Source: JACCYI01 sp963828075 (lineage in GTDB: Bacteria > Actinomycetota > Thermoleophilia > Solirubrobacterales > Solirubrobacteraceae). From it: a stretch of DNA of 64,000 nt. The notes below the pieces were generated by a model that worked only from the letters and a program-made list of their open reading frames with translations, was not told the origin of the DNA and searched no databases. The stretch is from contig CAWHDH010000021.1 of NCBI GenBank assembly GCA_963828075.1, positions 3,720,001-3,784,000 of the forward strand. The letters run 5' to 3'. The number at the start of each line of letters is the position of its first letter. Positions within the stretch are counted from its first letter, which is position 1. The position numbers were made by a program, and so were the translations under genes. Below, piece after piece: positions 23,155 through 31,474 of this stretch.

Positions 23155-23407
23155 GAACTGCGATCAGTGAGGGAAGCGGGTCGGGGGTGGCGGCGGGCCG
23201 CGGGCCGACGCTCGCTTCGCGCCGTCAATCACCCCCTTGGCGTGGAACGAGTCGCACGGGGGTGGTTGGGGGTGTCATGCGCCCCGAATCACCCCCTTGC
23301 GACCCTCCCGAGCGCAAGGGGGTGGTTGACGTCCTCCCGATCGCCCCCGCGGCGTCCATCTCCGCCATCTCCGCCGGCCCCCTCACCTTCCTCACCCGAT
23401 GCAGTTC
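23155..23407. mobile_element. MITE-like block with inverted ends enclosing a short repeat array
   Basis: A 253-base gene-free block. The left end starts GAACTGCGATCAGTGAGGGA (23155) and the right end, read from 23407 on the minus strand, starts GAACTGCATCGGGTGAGGAA. These are similar to the ends at 2037/2161 and 33647/34024. Inside lies the second copy of the alternating inverted repeat. There is no coding sequence. It separates the YjbR-like gene from the convergent membrane-protein gene. Mobility is inferred from the paired ends only. Confidence 0.5.
23224..23330. repeat. Second array of alternating inverted 13-base repeats (4 copies)
   Basis: The order is R 23224-23236 (GTCAATCACCCCC), F 23255-23270 (CACGGGGGTGGTTGGG), R 23284-23296 (CCGAATCACCCCC), F 23315-23330 (CAAGGGGGTGGTTGAC). 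Spacings are 18, 13 and 18 bases, the same as in the array at 5475-6026. In the last R-F pair the spacer extends the stem (TTGCG with CGCAA). Confidence 0.88.
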
Positions 23408-23436
23408 GCGCGGCTGATCCAGCAGGCCCGCCGGAG

Positions 23437-24132
23437 TCACTTGATGACCTGGATCTCCGGATGCAGGGAGGACCCGATGCCGTAGTCGGGTAGCGCGATC
23501 AGCAGCGCGGCGACCACGGCTCCCACCGCGAGCGCGGCGAGCCAGTCGCCGCGCGCCAGCCAACGTGCGGCGGGCAAGGCCAGGAGCGTCTGGATGACCA
23601 GCCCGACACCGACGACAACCGGTCCCTCGGTGAGTAACGAGAACTCGATCGTGAGGTACGCGTCGACGCCGTCGAGTAGGAGGGCCCCGCAGAGGAACCC
23701 GACCCCTGCCACCTTCGTCCACCGGCCTCCATGCCGCCACGCGCCGGCGGCCGCGCCGGCCACCAGTCCACCGACGATGAGCGCGCCGTCGATCCCGCCG
23801 TCGATCCGGTCGTAGCCATCGACGATGTCGGCGACCTCTGATCGAGACAGTCCGATGTCCCCGATTCCGGCCTCTACGCCGATCGGCGGCACCGCCTCCG
23901 CGGTACCGAGTAGCGCTGCCATGAACGCGGCGCCCGCGACCGGCGCCGCCCAACGGCCGCGCGTCGCGGCGGCGATCAACCAGGCGACCGCGAGCCACCG
24001 GCCCTGGCCGGAGAGCAGGAACCCAGCGATTCCGCCATCCCGGAGACGGCCGAAGAGCAGCATGATCGCGGCGCCGACCGAGGCGCCCAGGACGACGGCA
24101 ACCCCGATCAGCCCGAGATCACGGCGCGCCAT
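23437..24132 (-). CDS. Uncharacterised integral membrane protein
   Basis: A 231-residue protein with about six hydrophobic segments: near 6-25, 45-60, 65-82, 115-135, 143-160 and 170-222, the last part probably holding two. A short extracytoplasmic-looking loop (VPPIGVEAGIGDIGLSRSEVADIVDGYDRIDGG) follows the third. I do not recognise a family. The start ATG overlaps the stop region of the hydantoinase B gene by 14 bases, which places it last in that operon; a transport or accessory role is only a guess. Confidence 0.65.
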   Translation of the reverse strand: MARRDLGLIGVAVVLGASVGAAIMLLFGRLRDGGIAGFLLSGQGRWLAVAWLIAAATRGRWAAPVAGAAFMAALLGTAEAVPPIGVEAGIGDIGLSRSEVADIVDGYDRIDGGIDGALIVGGLVAGAAAGAWRHGGRWTKVAGVGFLCGALLLDGVDAYLTIEFSLLTEGPVVVGVGLVIQTLLALPAARWLARGDWLAALAVGAVVAALLIALPDYGIGSSLHPEIQVIK

Positions 24133-25600
24133 GGCCACCGCCGCCCGGCGTCTCGATCCGCAACCGCTGCCCGGCCGCGAGCGAGCCCGATGCCTTCGGC
24201 TCGAGCTCCTCGCCGTCGACGGTCGAGCGCCCGCACGCGCCCGGCTCACCGCCGTCGGCCCCCGGCGGCGCGTGGCGGCGGCGCTCGGCGAGCAGCGAGA
24301 ATCGCATCGGCGCGAGCGCCTCGAGCTCGCGGACCACGCCGTCGCCGCCGGGCTGGGCGCCGCGCCCGCCCGACCCCCGCCGGATCGCGTACTCGACCAC
24401 CCGCAGCGGGAACTCGAGCTCGAGCGCCTCGACGGGCGTGTTGAGCGTGTTGGACATCGCGACGTGGACGCCGCTCGGGCCGGGAGCGTCCGGGCAGGCG
24501 CCCTGGCCGCCGCCGATGGTCTCGTAGTAGGTGAAGTCGTCGCTGCCGAGCGTGAGGTTGTTCATCGTCCCCTGCCCGAGGGCGCGGCCGAAGGCGGCGA
24601 GGACGAGGTCGGCGACCCGCGAGGAGGTCTCGACGTTGCCGGCGACGACCGCCGCGCCCGGCCGCGCGTTGAGCAGCGAGCCCTCGGGCGCGCGGACCTC
24701 GATCGGGCGGTAGGCGCCGGCGGTGGGCGGGATGTCGGGGTCGGTCAACACCCGCACCGCGAAGTACGACGCCGAACGAGTCACCGCCAAAGGGCAGTTC
24801 AAGTTGCCGCTGTGCTGGTCGGCGGATCCCTCGAAGTCGAGCACGAGCCGATCTCCGTCCACCACGGCGCGGAGCCGCAGCTCGAGGTCTCCCTCACGCG
24901 CCTCCAAGACATCCACCGCGGTCCGCTCCCCGTCGGACAGGTCCGAGAGGCACGCCCGCATGCGCCGCTCGGCGTAGTCGAGCACCGCGTCGCTCGCCGG
25001 CCGCACGCCGCCGTCGAGCCGGGCATCGAGCTCGCGCAGCCGCCGCGCCCCCGTGCGGTTGGCGGCGAGCTGGGCACGCAGGTCGGCGCGCCGCTGGGCG
25101 GGCTGGCGCATCTGGGACGCGAGCCGCTCGATGGCGTCGTCGTCGAGGCGCTGCGGCTCGATCACGACGCCCTCGTCGGCGAGCGTCGTCGAGTCGGCGG
25201 GCATCGAGCCGGGGGTCGGGCCGCCGACGTCGGCGTGGTGGGCGCGGCTGGCGGCGAAGCCGAGCAGATCGCCGCCGTCGGTGAACACCGGCGTGACGAC
25301 GGTGATGTCGGGGAGATGGGTGCCGCCCTTGAACGGATCGTTGAGCACCCAGGCGACGTCGGGCTCGTGCGACTCGCCGAGCACCGCCGCCACCGCCGCC
25401 GGCATCGCCCCCAGGTGGACCGGGATGTGCTCGGCCTGCATGACCATCTGCCCGTCGGCGTCGAACAGCGCGCAGGAGGCGTCGCGGCGCTCCTTGATGT
25501 TGGCCGAGTGTGCGGCGCGGACGAGGACGGCGCCCATCTCCTCGCACGCGGCCCGCAGCGCACCCGCAACGACCCGCAGGGTGACCGGGTCGACGCTCAC
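24119..25600 (-). CDS. Hydantoinase B/oxoprolinase family protein (HyuB-like)
   Basis: A 493-residue subunit of the HyuB family. The N-terminus LRVVAGALRAACEEMGAVLVRAAHSANIKERRDASCALFDADG and the motif VLNDPFKGGTHLPDITVVTPVF are characteristic, as are GGGQGACPDAPGPSGVH and the closing RLRIETPGGGGHG. It works with HyuA in ATP-dependent opening of hydantoin, 5-oxoproline or related rings, or in acetone-carboxylase-like chemistry. It starts at GTG 25600 in a GTGA overlap with hyuA, so the two are coupled. Substrate not assignable. Confidence 0.88.
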   Translation of the reverse strand: MSVDPVTLRVVAGALRAACEEMGAVLVRAAHSANIKERRDASCALFDADGQMVMQAEHIPVHLGAMPAAVAAVLGESHEPDVAWVLNDPFKGGTHLPDITVVTPVFTDGGDLLGFAASRAHHADVGGPTPGSMPADSTTLADEGVVIEPQRLDDDAIERLASQMRQPAQRRADLRAQLAANRTGARRLRELDARLDGGVRPASDAVLDYAERRMRACLSDLSDGERTAVDVLEAREGDLELRLRAVVDGDRLVLDFEGSADQHSGNLNCPLAVTRSASYFAVRVLTDPDIPPTAGAYRPIEVRAPEGSLLNARPGAAVVAGNVETSSRVADLVLAAFGRALGQGTMNNLTLGSDDFTYYETIGGGQGACPDAPGPSGVHVAMSNTLNTPVEALELEFPLRVVEYAIRRGSGGRGAQPGGDGVVRELEALAPMRFSLLAERRRHAPPGADGGEPGACGRSTVDGEELEPKASGSLAAGQRLRIETPGGGGHGAP

Positions 25601-27576
25601 CCCGCGCGCTCCAGCCGGATCGTCCCCGCTCGCTCGACGGCGCCCGCCCACCCGGGCGGCACGACGAGCGTCGCCTCGGGCAGCTCGCAGATCGCCGGCC
25701 CATCGACCGACGTCCCCGGCTCGGGCTCGCCGGTGAGCACCCGTGCCTCGTGCTCGTCGCCGTCGTCGAACACCGCCGTCCGCGTCGACTCCTCCAGACC
25801 CCGGCCCTCGCCCGCGTCGGCGGAGAGCTCCGGGCCGGGCGTCGCGGCCGTGACCCGGATCGTGACGAGCTCGACCTCGCCTTCGGGGTCACGGTAGCCG
25901 TAGGCCTCCTCGTGGGCGGCGGCGAAGGCGTCGCGCAGCGCCTCGGGCTCGGGCTCCTCGCCGGTCGGGATCGACAGCTCGAACGCCTGGCCGCGGTAGC
26001 GCAGCTCGCACACGACGCGGATCGCCGGATCGCCCTCGCCGAGGCCGCCCCGCGCCCGCTCGGCCAGCCCCGCGATCTCCTCCGCCACCGCGCCGGCGGT
26101 CAACGCCTCCCCCGAGAGCAGGACGCTGCGCTGCTCGTCGCGGCGGCGCTCGGAGACCACCAGCCCCAAAGCGGCGAGGACGCCCGAGGCCCGCGGGCAG
26201 AGGATCGTCGTCATGTCGAGCTCCTCGGCGAGCGCGACCGCGTGCAAGGGGCCGGCGCCGCCGAACGCGAGCAGCGCGAGCTTCCGCGGGTCGACGCCGC
26301 GCTCGACCGTCATCACCCGCAGCGCCCGGGCCATCTCGGCGCCCGCCACCCGGCGGATCCCCAGGGCGCACTCGATCACCCCGAGCCCGAGCCGTTCGGC
26401 CAGCGCGCCGACGGCGCCCCGGGCCGCCTCGGCATCCAGGGCGATCGCCCCCGCCAGCGGGGAGGCGGTCCCGAGCAGCCCGAGGACGACGTTGGCGTCG
26501 GTGACGGTCGGCTCCTCGCCGCCGTGCCCGTACGCCGCCGGGCCGGGGCGCGCGCCCGCCGAGCGCGGGCCGACCCGCAGCGCGCCGCCGGCATCGCGCC
26601 AGGCGATGGAGCCACCCCCGGCGCCGACCGTATGCAGGTCGAGCGAGGGGAGCGCGACCGGCCGCCCGCCGATCCGGCGCCCGCTGGACTCCCGCGCGCT
26701 GCCGTCCTCGATCACGCAGACGTCGCACGAGGTCCCGCCCATGTCGAAGCACAGCGCGTCCGGCTCGCCCGCGGCGACCGCCGCCCAGACAGCGCCCGCC
26801 GCGCCGCCCGCCGGGCCGGAGAGGACGGTGAGCGCGGCGTGCGCGCCCGCGCGCTCGGCATCCGCCAGCCCACCGGAGGACTGCATGACCGCGGGCGCCG
26901 GCAGCCCGGCCTCCCGCGCCCGGGCGACCAGCCGCTCGAGGTAGGCGGCCAGCAGGGGGGAGAGGGCGGCGTCGAGCTCGGTGGTCGCCGCCCGCTCGAA
27001 CTCGCGGAACGTCCCCACCACCTCGTGCGAGAGCGACACGTGGACACCGGGCAGCGCCTCGGCGATCGCGTCACCGAGCGCGCGCTCGTGCTCGGGGTGG
27101 CGGTAGGCGTGCAGGAGGCAGACGGCGACGGCCTCGGGCTCGAGCGCCACCAACTCGTCGACCGCGGCCGCCGCCTCGAGCGGCTCGAGCACTCCATCCG
27201 GGCCGGTGCGTTCGTGCGCCGCCACGCGCCGCTCGGGCGGCACCAGCGGCGCCGGGTGCGCCGCGCAGAGCCGGTAGAGATCCGCGCGCGCCTGGCGGCC
27301 GAGCTCGACGACGTCCTCGAAGCCCCGGGTGGCGACGAGCGCCGTCCGCGCGCCGCGGCCCTCGAGCAGGGCGTTGGTCGCGACGGTCGTGCCGTGGGCG
27401 AACGCGTCGACGTCGCCGGCGTCGGCCTGCGCACGTTCGAGCGCAGCGCGGACCGCGGCGAGCACGCCCTCGGACTGGTCGGACGGGGTCGTCGGCGCCT
27501 TCGCCGTCAGGACCCGTCCGGCGGCGACGACGACGGCATCGGTGAAGGTGCCGCCGACGTCGACGCCGAGGAGCAT
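25597..27576 (-). CDS. Hydantoinase/oxoprolinase A subunit (HyuA-like)
   Basis: A 659-residue ATP-binding subunit. LLGVDVGGTFTDAVVV is the N-terminal phosphate motif, AFAHGTTVATNALLEGRGARTALVATRGFEDV follows, and FDMGGTSCDVCVIEDG is the second nucleotide motif of the hexokinase/actin-like fold. It activates the ring substrate for the HyuB partner encoded downstream. TAGCCT (27589-27584) lies 7 bases before ATG 27576 and contains the stop codon of the upstream gene, so a leaderless transcript is likely. Confidence 0.9.
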   Translation of the reverse strand: MLLGVDVGGTFTDAVVVAAGRVLTAKAPTTPSDQSEGVLAAVRAALERAQADAGDVDAFAHGTTVATNALLEGRGARTALVATRGFEDVVELGRQARADLYRLCAAHPAPLVPPERRVAAHERTGPDGVLEPLEAAAAVDELVALEPEAVAVCLLHAYRHPEHERALGDAIAEALPGVHVSLSHEVVGTFREFERAATTELDAALSPLLAAYLERLVARAREAGLPAPAVMQSSGGLADAERAGAHAALTVLSGPAGGAAGAVWAAVAAGEPDALCFDMGGTSCDVCVIEDGSARESSGRRIGGRPVALPSLDLHTVGAGGGSIAWRDAGGALRVGPRSAGARPGPAAYGHGGEEPTVTDANVVLGLLGTASPLAGAIALDAEAARGAVGALAERLGLGVIECALGIRRVAGAEMARALRVMTVERGVDPRKLALLAFGGAGPLHAVALAEELDMTTILCPRASGVLAALGLVVSERRRDEQRSVLLSGEALTAGAVAEEIAGLAERARGGLGEGDPAIRVVCELRYRGQAFELSIPTGEEPEPEALRDAFAAAHEEAYGYRDPEGEVELVTIRVTAATPGPELSADAGEGRGLEESTRTAVFDDGDEHEARVLTGEPEPGTSVDGPAICELPEATLVVPPGWAGAVERAGTIRLERAG

Positions 27577-27586
27577 CCGCCGCAGG

Positions 27587-28018
27587 CTATGCCGCGGCGA
27601 GCACTCCCGTCACCTCGGCGGGCTCGGCCAGGTGCTGATGCGACGGGCAGTAGCCGTTGTGCGGCAGCGGGACGCGCTGGCACGGCCTGCCCTTGCGGGT
27701 GGTCGCCCGGCACTCCAGCCGGTTGCCCATGAGGTCGAAGCCCTGGAGCGGCTGCGAGTCCAGCCATTCGCGGGCGAGGCACATGTACGTGTCGACGACG
27801 CGATAGACCCGGTGCTGCGCGGACATCGGGAAGTAGATCCGGATGTCCGAGAACAGCGTCTTGGACGGCTTGGCGAAGTAATGCCGATCCGTGGCGAGGC
27901 GCCGGACCGCGGCTTCACAGGCGTGCAGGACGCGCTCGTGGTTGCCGGACCCTCCGTGGCGATCCTCGATGATCACGTCCGCCAGCTCGCGGTAGATCGA
28001 GCGACTGAACTGATACAT
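27587..28018 (-). CDS. Small protein with a DUF5763-like zinc knuckle
   Basis: A 143-residue protein starting MYQFSRSIYRELADVIIEDR at ATG 28018, with AGGAGG upstream. The first 95 residues are helical with aromatic stretches (YFAKPSKTLFSDIRIYFPMSAQHRVYRVV). Residues about 102-127 have the pattern CRATTRKGRPC...YCPSH, which resembles the short zinc-binding DUF5763 motif. Function is unknown. The upstream region is AT-rich and has a hairpin, so expression may be separately controlled. Confidence 0.7.
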   Translation of the reverse strand: MYQFSRSIYRELADVIIEDRHGGSGNHERVLHACEAAVRRLATDRHYFAKPSKTLFSDIRIYFPMSAQHRVYRVVDTYMCLAREWLDSQPLQGFDLMGNRLECRATTRKGRPCQRVPLPHNGYCPSHQHLAEPAEVTGVLAAA

Positions 28019-28049
28019 CCTTTTCCCCACCCCTCCTGGACTCAAAGAC

Positions 28050-28140
28050 GGTGCGTCGAGCCCACTCTCGGCTCCAGGCTCCGAGTGTGCGTCGACCTTG
28101 TGTAGATCCGAACGTTTCGTTTATTAATCCGGCGTTAAGT
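28050..28140. promoter_or_regulatory. AT-rich promoter region with inverted repeat before the DUF5763-like gene
   Basis: The 28100-28138 stretch is markedly AT-rich (AACGTTTCGTTTATTAATCC) and on the minus strand offers TTAACG and TTAATA hexamers. Next to the gene, CCACTCTCGG and CCGAGTGTGC around 28061-28090 form an imperfect stem. This is read as a promoter plus leader hairpin; no exact -10 can be fixed. Confidence 0.4.
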
Positions 28141-28151
28141 GCGGGCCGAGC

Positions 28152-29597
28152 TCAGGACCAGTGTCTGAATTCGGGTCCTTCGCCGGTCATCGAGCAGACC
28201 GTGTGCCGGTGGTCGAGAAGCGGATCGAGCTCGGGGTGATCGGATCGCAGGTGGGCGCCGCGGCTCTCCTCGCGGTGCAGCGCGCAGCGGGCCACGAGGC
28301 GGGCCAGCGGATGCGGCTCGTCGAGCAGATTCCGCAGCCCGTCGGCATCGCGGGCCAGGCCCGCGAACCGCCACATGGCCTCGCGCGTCTCGCGCGACGG
28401 GGCGGGGGCGATGGGGTCGGTGGCGGCGAGCGCCGGCGGCGGTGAGGGCTCGTCGAGCCCGGCGAGGGCCGCCCGGCGGCCGTAGACGAAGCACTCCGAG
28501 AGCGAGTTGGAGGCGAGCCGGTTCGCCCCGTGCAGCCCCGTGCACGCGGACTCGCCGACGGCGTACAGGGCGGGGACGGTGGAGCGGCCGTGCAGGTCGG
28601 TGACGATCCCGCCCATCACGTAGTGGCTCGCCGGCGCGACCGGCACCAGCTGCGTCATGGGGTCGTGGCCGGCGTCGCGCAGGGCCGCGACGATGTTCGG
28701 GAAGCGCCCCGGGTCGACGCCGCGCATGTCGAGGCCGACGGCCGGCTCGCCCGTCTCGACCAGATGCGCGTGGATCGCCCGGGCGACCGCGTCGCGCGGG
28801 GCGAGCTCGTCGACGAAACGCTGTCCGTCGGCGGCGTGCAGCGTCGCGCCCTCACCGCGCACCGCCTCGGAGACGAGGAATCCCTCCCGGCCACGGATCC
28901 CGACCACCGCGGTCGGGTGGAACTGGACGAGCTCGAGGTCGGCGAGCTCCGTCCCGGCGCTGCGGCCGAGCAGCAGGCCGGAGCCATAGGAGCCCGGCGG
29001 GTTGGTCGTCCGCGACCACAGGGCGGCCGCACCGCCCGTCGCGAGCACGACGGCGCGGGCGTGCAGGGCGGGGCCGTCGCGCAGCGCGACGCCGCCGCAG
29101 CGGCCGTCCTCGGCCAGCAGCAGCGTGTGCGCCCGCTGGCCCTCGAGAACCTCGATGCGCGGGTGCTCGGCCACGACGGCCGACAGCTGGCGCAGGATCC
29201 GCCGGCCGGTCGCGCTGCCGCCGGCGTGCGCGACGCGGCGCGCGGAGTGGCCGCCCTCGAGGCCGAGCGCGAGGTTGCCCTCGCGGTCGGCGTCGAACCG
29301 GACGCCCAGCGCCTCGAGGTCGCGGAAGCGGGCGGGCGCCTCCGCGCACAGGACCTCGGCGGCGCTGCGGCGGACCAGCCGGCGACCGGCCTCGAGGGTG
29401 TCCTCGAGGTGGCGCTCGGGGCTGTCGTCGACCGACAGCGCGGCGGCGAGCCCGCCCTGGGCCCAGTAGGAGGCCGTCTCGGCCAGGGGGCGCGCGGAGA
29501 CGAGCGTCACGCGGGCACCCTCCTCGACGGCGCAGAGCGCGGCGAACAGGCCCGCGGCGCCTGCCCCCACCACGACCAGATCGGTTGGCTCGGTCAT
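28152..29597 (-). CDS. nadB: L-aspartate oxidase
   Basis: A 481-residue flavoprotein of the succinate-dehydrogenase/NadB family. FAD-binding GAGAAGLFAALCAVEEGARV, SYWAQGGLAAALSVDDSPERH, GGSATGRRILRQL, and the substrate motifs QFHPTAV and RDAVARAIHAHL are present, with GLHGANRLASNSLSECFVYGRRAA near the C-terminal part. It oxidises aspartate to iminoaspartate in NAD synthesis. nadA and nadC are not adjacent. The C-terminal helical domain is shorter than in E. coli NadB. It is divergent from the HDAC-like gene over a 25-base gap with a symmetric -10 box. Confidence 0.93.
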   Translation of the reverse strand: MTEPTDLVVVGAGAAGLFAALCAVEEGARVTLVSARPLAETASYWAQGGLAAALSVDDSPERHLEDTLEAGRRLVRRSAAEVLCAEAPARFRDLEALGVRFDADREGNLALGLEGGHSARRVAHAGGSATGRRILRQLSAVVAEHPRIEVLEGQRAHTLLLAEDGRCGGVALRDGPALHARAVVLATGGAAALWSRTTNPPGSYGSGLLLGRSAGTELADLELVQFHPTAVVGIRGREGFLVSEAVRGEGATLHAADGQRFVDELAPRDAVARAIHAHLVETGEPAVGLDMRGVDPGRFPNIVAALRDAGHDPMTQLVPVAPASHYVMGGIVTDLHGRSTVPALYAVGESACTGLHGANRLASNSLSECFVYGRRAALAGLDEPSPPPALAATDPIAPAPSRETREAMWRFAGLARDADGLRNLLDEPHPLARLVARCALHREESRGAHLRSDHPELDPLLDHRHTVCSMTGEGPEFRHWS

Positions 29598-29608
29598 CGC
29601 TGACGGGC

Positions 29609-29615
29609 TACGGTA
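29609..29615. promoter_or_regulatory. Symmetric bidirectional -10 box between nadB and the HDAC-like gene
   Basis: TACGGTA reads TACGGT on the plus strand (29609-29614, 8 bases before ATG 29623) and TACCGT on the minus strand (29615-29610, 12 bases before ATG 29597). One element can thus serve both genes, with a leaderless or nearly leaderless transcript on each side. Confidence 0.5.
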
Positions 29616-29622
29616 ATGGGCG

Positions 29623-30669
29623 ATGGCCGGCGACCCCCTGTGGCTGCGCGACGAGGACTTCGGCGCGCACGACGTCCCGGGCCATCCGGAGAGCCCGGCG
29701 CGCATCCTCGCGCTCGAGGCCGAGCTCGCCCGCCACGACTGGTGCGGCTTCGAGCGCCGGCAGGCCGAGCCGGCGGGTCGCGCGCAGCTCGAGGCGGTGC
29801 ATCCGCCCGAGCACATCGACTCGATCGCGGCGCTGTCGGCCGCGGGCGGCGGCGCGATCGACATGGACACCATGGCCGTGCCGGGGACCTACGACGCGGC
29901 GTGCCGGGCGGCCGGCGGCGCGGTCGCGCTGGTCGACGCGATGATGGGCGGCGCCCCCGGGGCCTTCTCCGCGCTGCGACCGCCGGGTCACCACGCCGAA
30001 GCGGCGCGCGCGATGGGGTTCTGCTTCTTCAACAACGTCGCCGTCGCCGCGCGGCATGCGATGGACGCACACGGCGTCGAGCGGGTCCTGATCCTCGACT
30101 GGGACGTCCACCACGGCAACGGGACCAACGACATCTTCCACGCGGACCCCGACGTCCTCTTCATCTCCATCCACGAGTGGCCGCTGTACCCGGGGACCGG
30201 GGCCGCGTTCGACGTCGGCTCGGGCCGCGGCATCGGGCGGACGGTGAACCTGCCGGTCCCGGCGGGCACGGGCGATGCCGCGTTCACGTCGCTGGTCGAG
30301 CACGTAGTCGCGCCGCTGGCGCGTGCCCATCGCCCCGGTCTGCTGCTCGTCTCAGCCGGCTTCGACGCCCACGCCGCCGACCCGCTGGCGCGCTGTGAAG
30401 TCTCCGAGAGGGGCTATGCGGCGATGACCGGGACGCTCAAGCGGCTTTCCGCGGAGCTCGAGGCGCCGCTCGGGATGGTGCTCGAGGGCGGCTACGCGGT
30501 GCGCGCGCTGGCCTCCTCGGTGGCGGCGGTGCTGCCCGTCCTCGGCGCGGTCGAGCCGCCGCCGCGCGACGCCGACGTGCCCGTGCATCCGCTCGCCGCG
30601 CAGGCGCTCTCGCGGCTCGCGCCGTGGTGGCCCGACCTGGCGCGCGCGGGCGGCGTCAGCGCGGCGTGA
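29623..30669 (+). CDS. Histone deacetylase-family (AcuC/HDAC-like) amidohydrolase
   Basis: A 348-residue zinc-dependent deacetylase. The charge-relay histidines are in LRPPGHHAEAARAMGFCFFNNVAVAA, and the zinc ligands are in LDWDVHHGNGTNDIF plus the later Asp in SAGFDAHAADPL. The final tyrosine/glycine region is LEGGYAVRAL. The substrate could be an acetylated protein lysine, a polyamine or another acetyl-amine; the neighbourhood does not decide. The 3' end overlaps the convergent SPOR gene by 14 bases. Confidence 0.9.
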   Translation: MAGDPLWLRDEDFGAHDVPGHPESPARILALEAELARHDWCGFERRQAEPAGRAQLEAVHPPEHIDSIAALSAAGGGAIDMDTMAVPGTYDAACRAAGGAVALVDAMMGGAPGAFSALRPPGHHAEAARAMGFCFFNNVAVAARHAMDAHGVERVLILDWDVHHGNGTNDIFHADPDVLFISIHEWPLYPGTGAAFDVGSGRGIGRTVNLPVPAGTGDAAFTSLVEHVVAPLARAHRPGLLLVSAGFDAHAADPLARCEVSERGYAAMTGTLKRLSAELEAPLGMVLEGGYAVRALASSVAAVLPVLGAVEPPPRDADVPVHPLAAQALSRLAPWWPDLARAGGVSAA

Positions 30670-31474
30670 CGCGGCGCACGTAGGCGCCGGGCGTCTTAGA
30701 CGCGAGCTTGTCGCCCACCTGCTCGGCCCGCTCGCGCGACTCGTACTGGCCCGAGAAGACCACGAAGTAGCCGCCGCGGAGCGACTTGAAGTCGCTGGAC
30801 TCGAGCACGCCGACGTCCACCCCGGAGGCCGCGAGCTCCTTCGCGCGCTTGTCGGCCCCCGAGCGGCTCTTGCTCGAGAGCAGGACGATCGTGTAGGCCT
30901 CTTTGCCGTCCGGCCACGTGCCGACGGCGCCGCCGGTGCTCGGCGCGGACTGCTCGGCGGGGTCGTCCGGCTGGATCGTCGAATCCGGCTCGAGCTTCGA
31001 ATCAGGCTCGGCCTCGGCCTCGTCATCGACCGGGGGTTGCTCACCCGCGGTGGCCGGCGGGACGGCGGCCTCCGGATCGGCGCCCGCCTCGCCTGGGGCG
31101 GGGCTCGCGGAGGGCGGTGGCTCGGGGGCGGTCCCTGACGGCGCGGGCGTGGCGCCGGCCTGTGGCGTGGGCGTGGCGGTCGTGGCCTGGGCGAGCTTGG
31201 TGAGCTGGTCGGAGTCGTCCGAGATGGCGAGGAACGCGATCACGAGGCCGGCGAGCGCGATCGCGAGAACGCCGCCGACGATCGCCAGCGGGGCGCGCCA
31301 GCCGGACGGAGCGGCGATCCGCGTGGCGGAGGCCGCGCCGCAGTTCAGGCACCACTCCTGGTCCTCGCGCAGCGGCGTCCCGCAGCGCACGCAGGCCGGG
31401 GCCGGCAGCGGCGCGGGTGTGGGCGTGGGCGCGGCGTCCGCGGGGACGGGCGGGTGTTCCTGGGTCGTGCTCAC
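30656..31474 (-). CDS. Zinc-ribbon membrane protein with C-terminal SPOR domain
   Basis: A 272-residue protein. A zinc ribbon (CVRCGTPLREDQEWCLNCG) near residues 28-46, a membrane helix (about 61-82), a long Pro/Ala/Glu linker, and a SPOR-like domain from about 195 (YTIVLLSSKSRSGADKRAKELAASGVDVGVLESSDFKSLRGGYFVVFSGQY). The ribbon faces the cytoplasm and the SPOR domain the outside, where such domains bind denuded peptidoglycan at septa. A role in division or wall sensing is inferred. Its GTG overlaps the stop of the upstream Zn-ribbon gene (GTGA). Confidence 0.78.
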   Translation of the reverse strand: MSTTQEHPPVPADAAPTPTPAPLPAPACVRCGTPLREDQEWCLNCGAASATRIAAPSGWRAPLAIVGGVLAIALAGLVIAFLAISDDSDQLTKLAQATTATPTPQAGATPAPSGTAPEPPPSASPAPGEAGADPEAAVPPATAGEQPPVDDEAEAEPDSKLEPDSTIQPDDPAEQSAPSTGGAVGTWPDGKEAYTIVLLSSKSRSGADKRAKELAASGVDVGVLESSDFKSLRGGYFVVFSGQYESRERAEQVGDKLASKTPGAYVRRVTPR

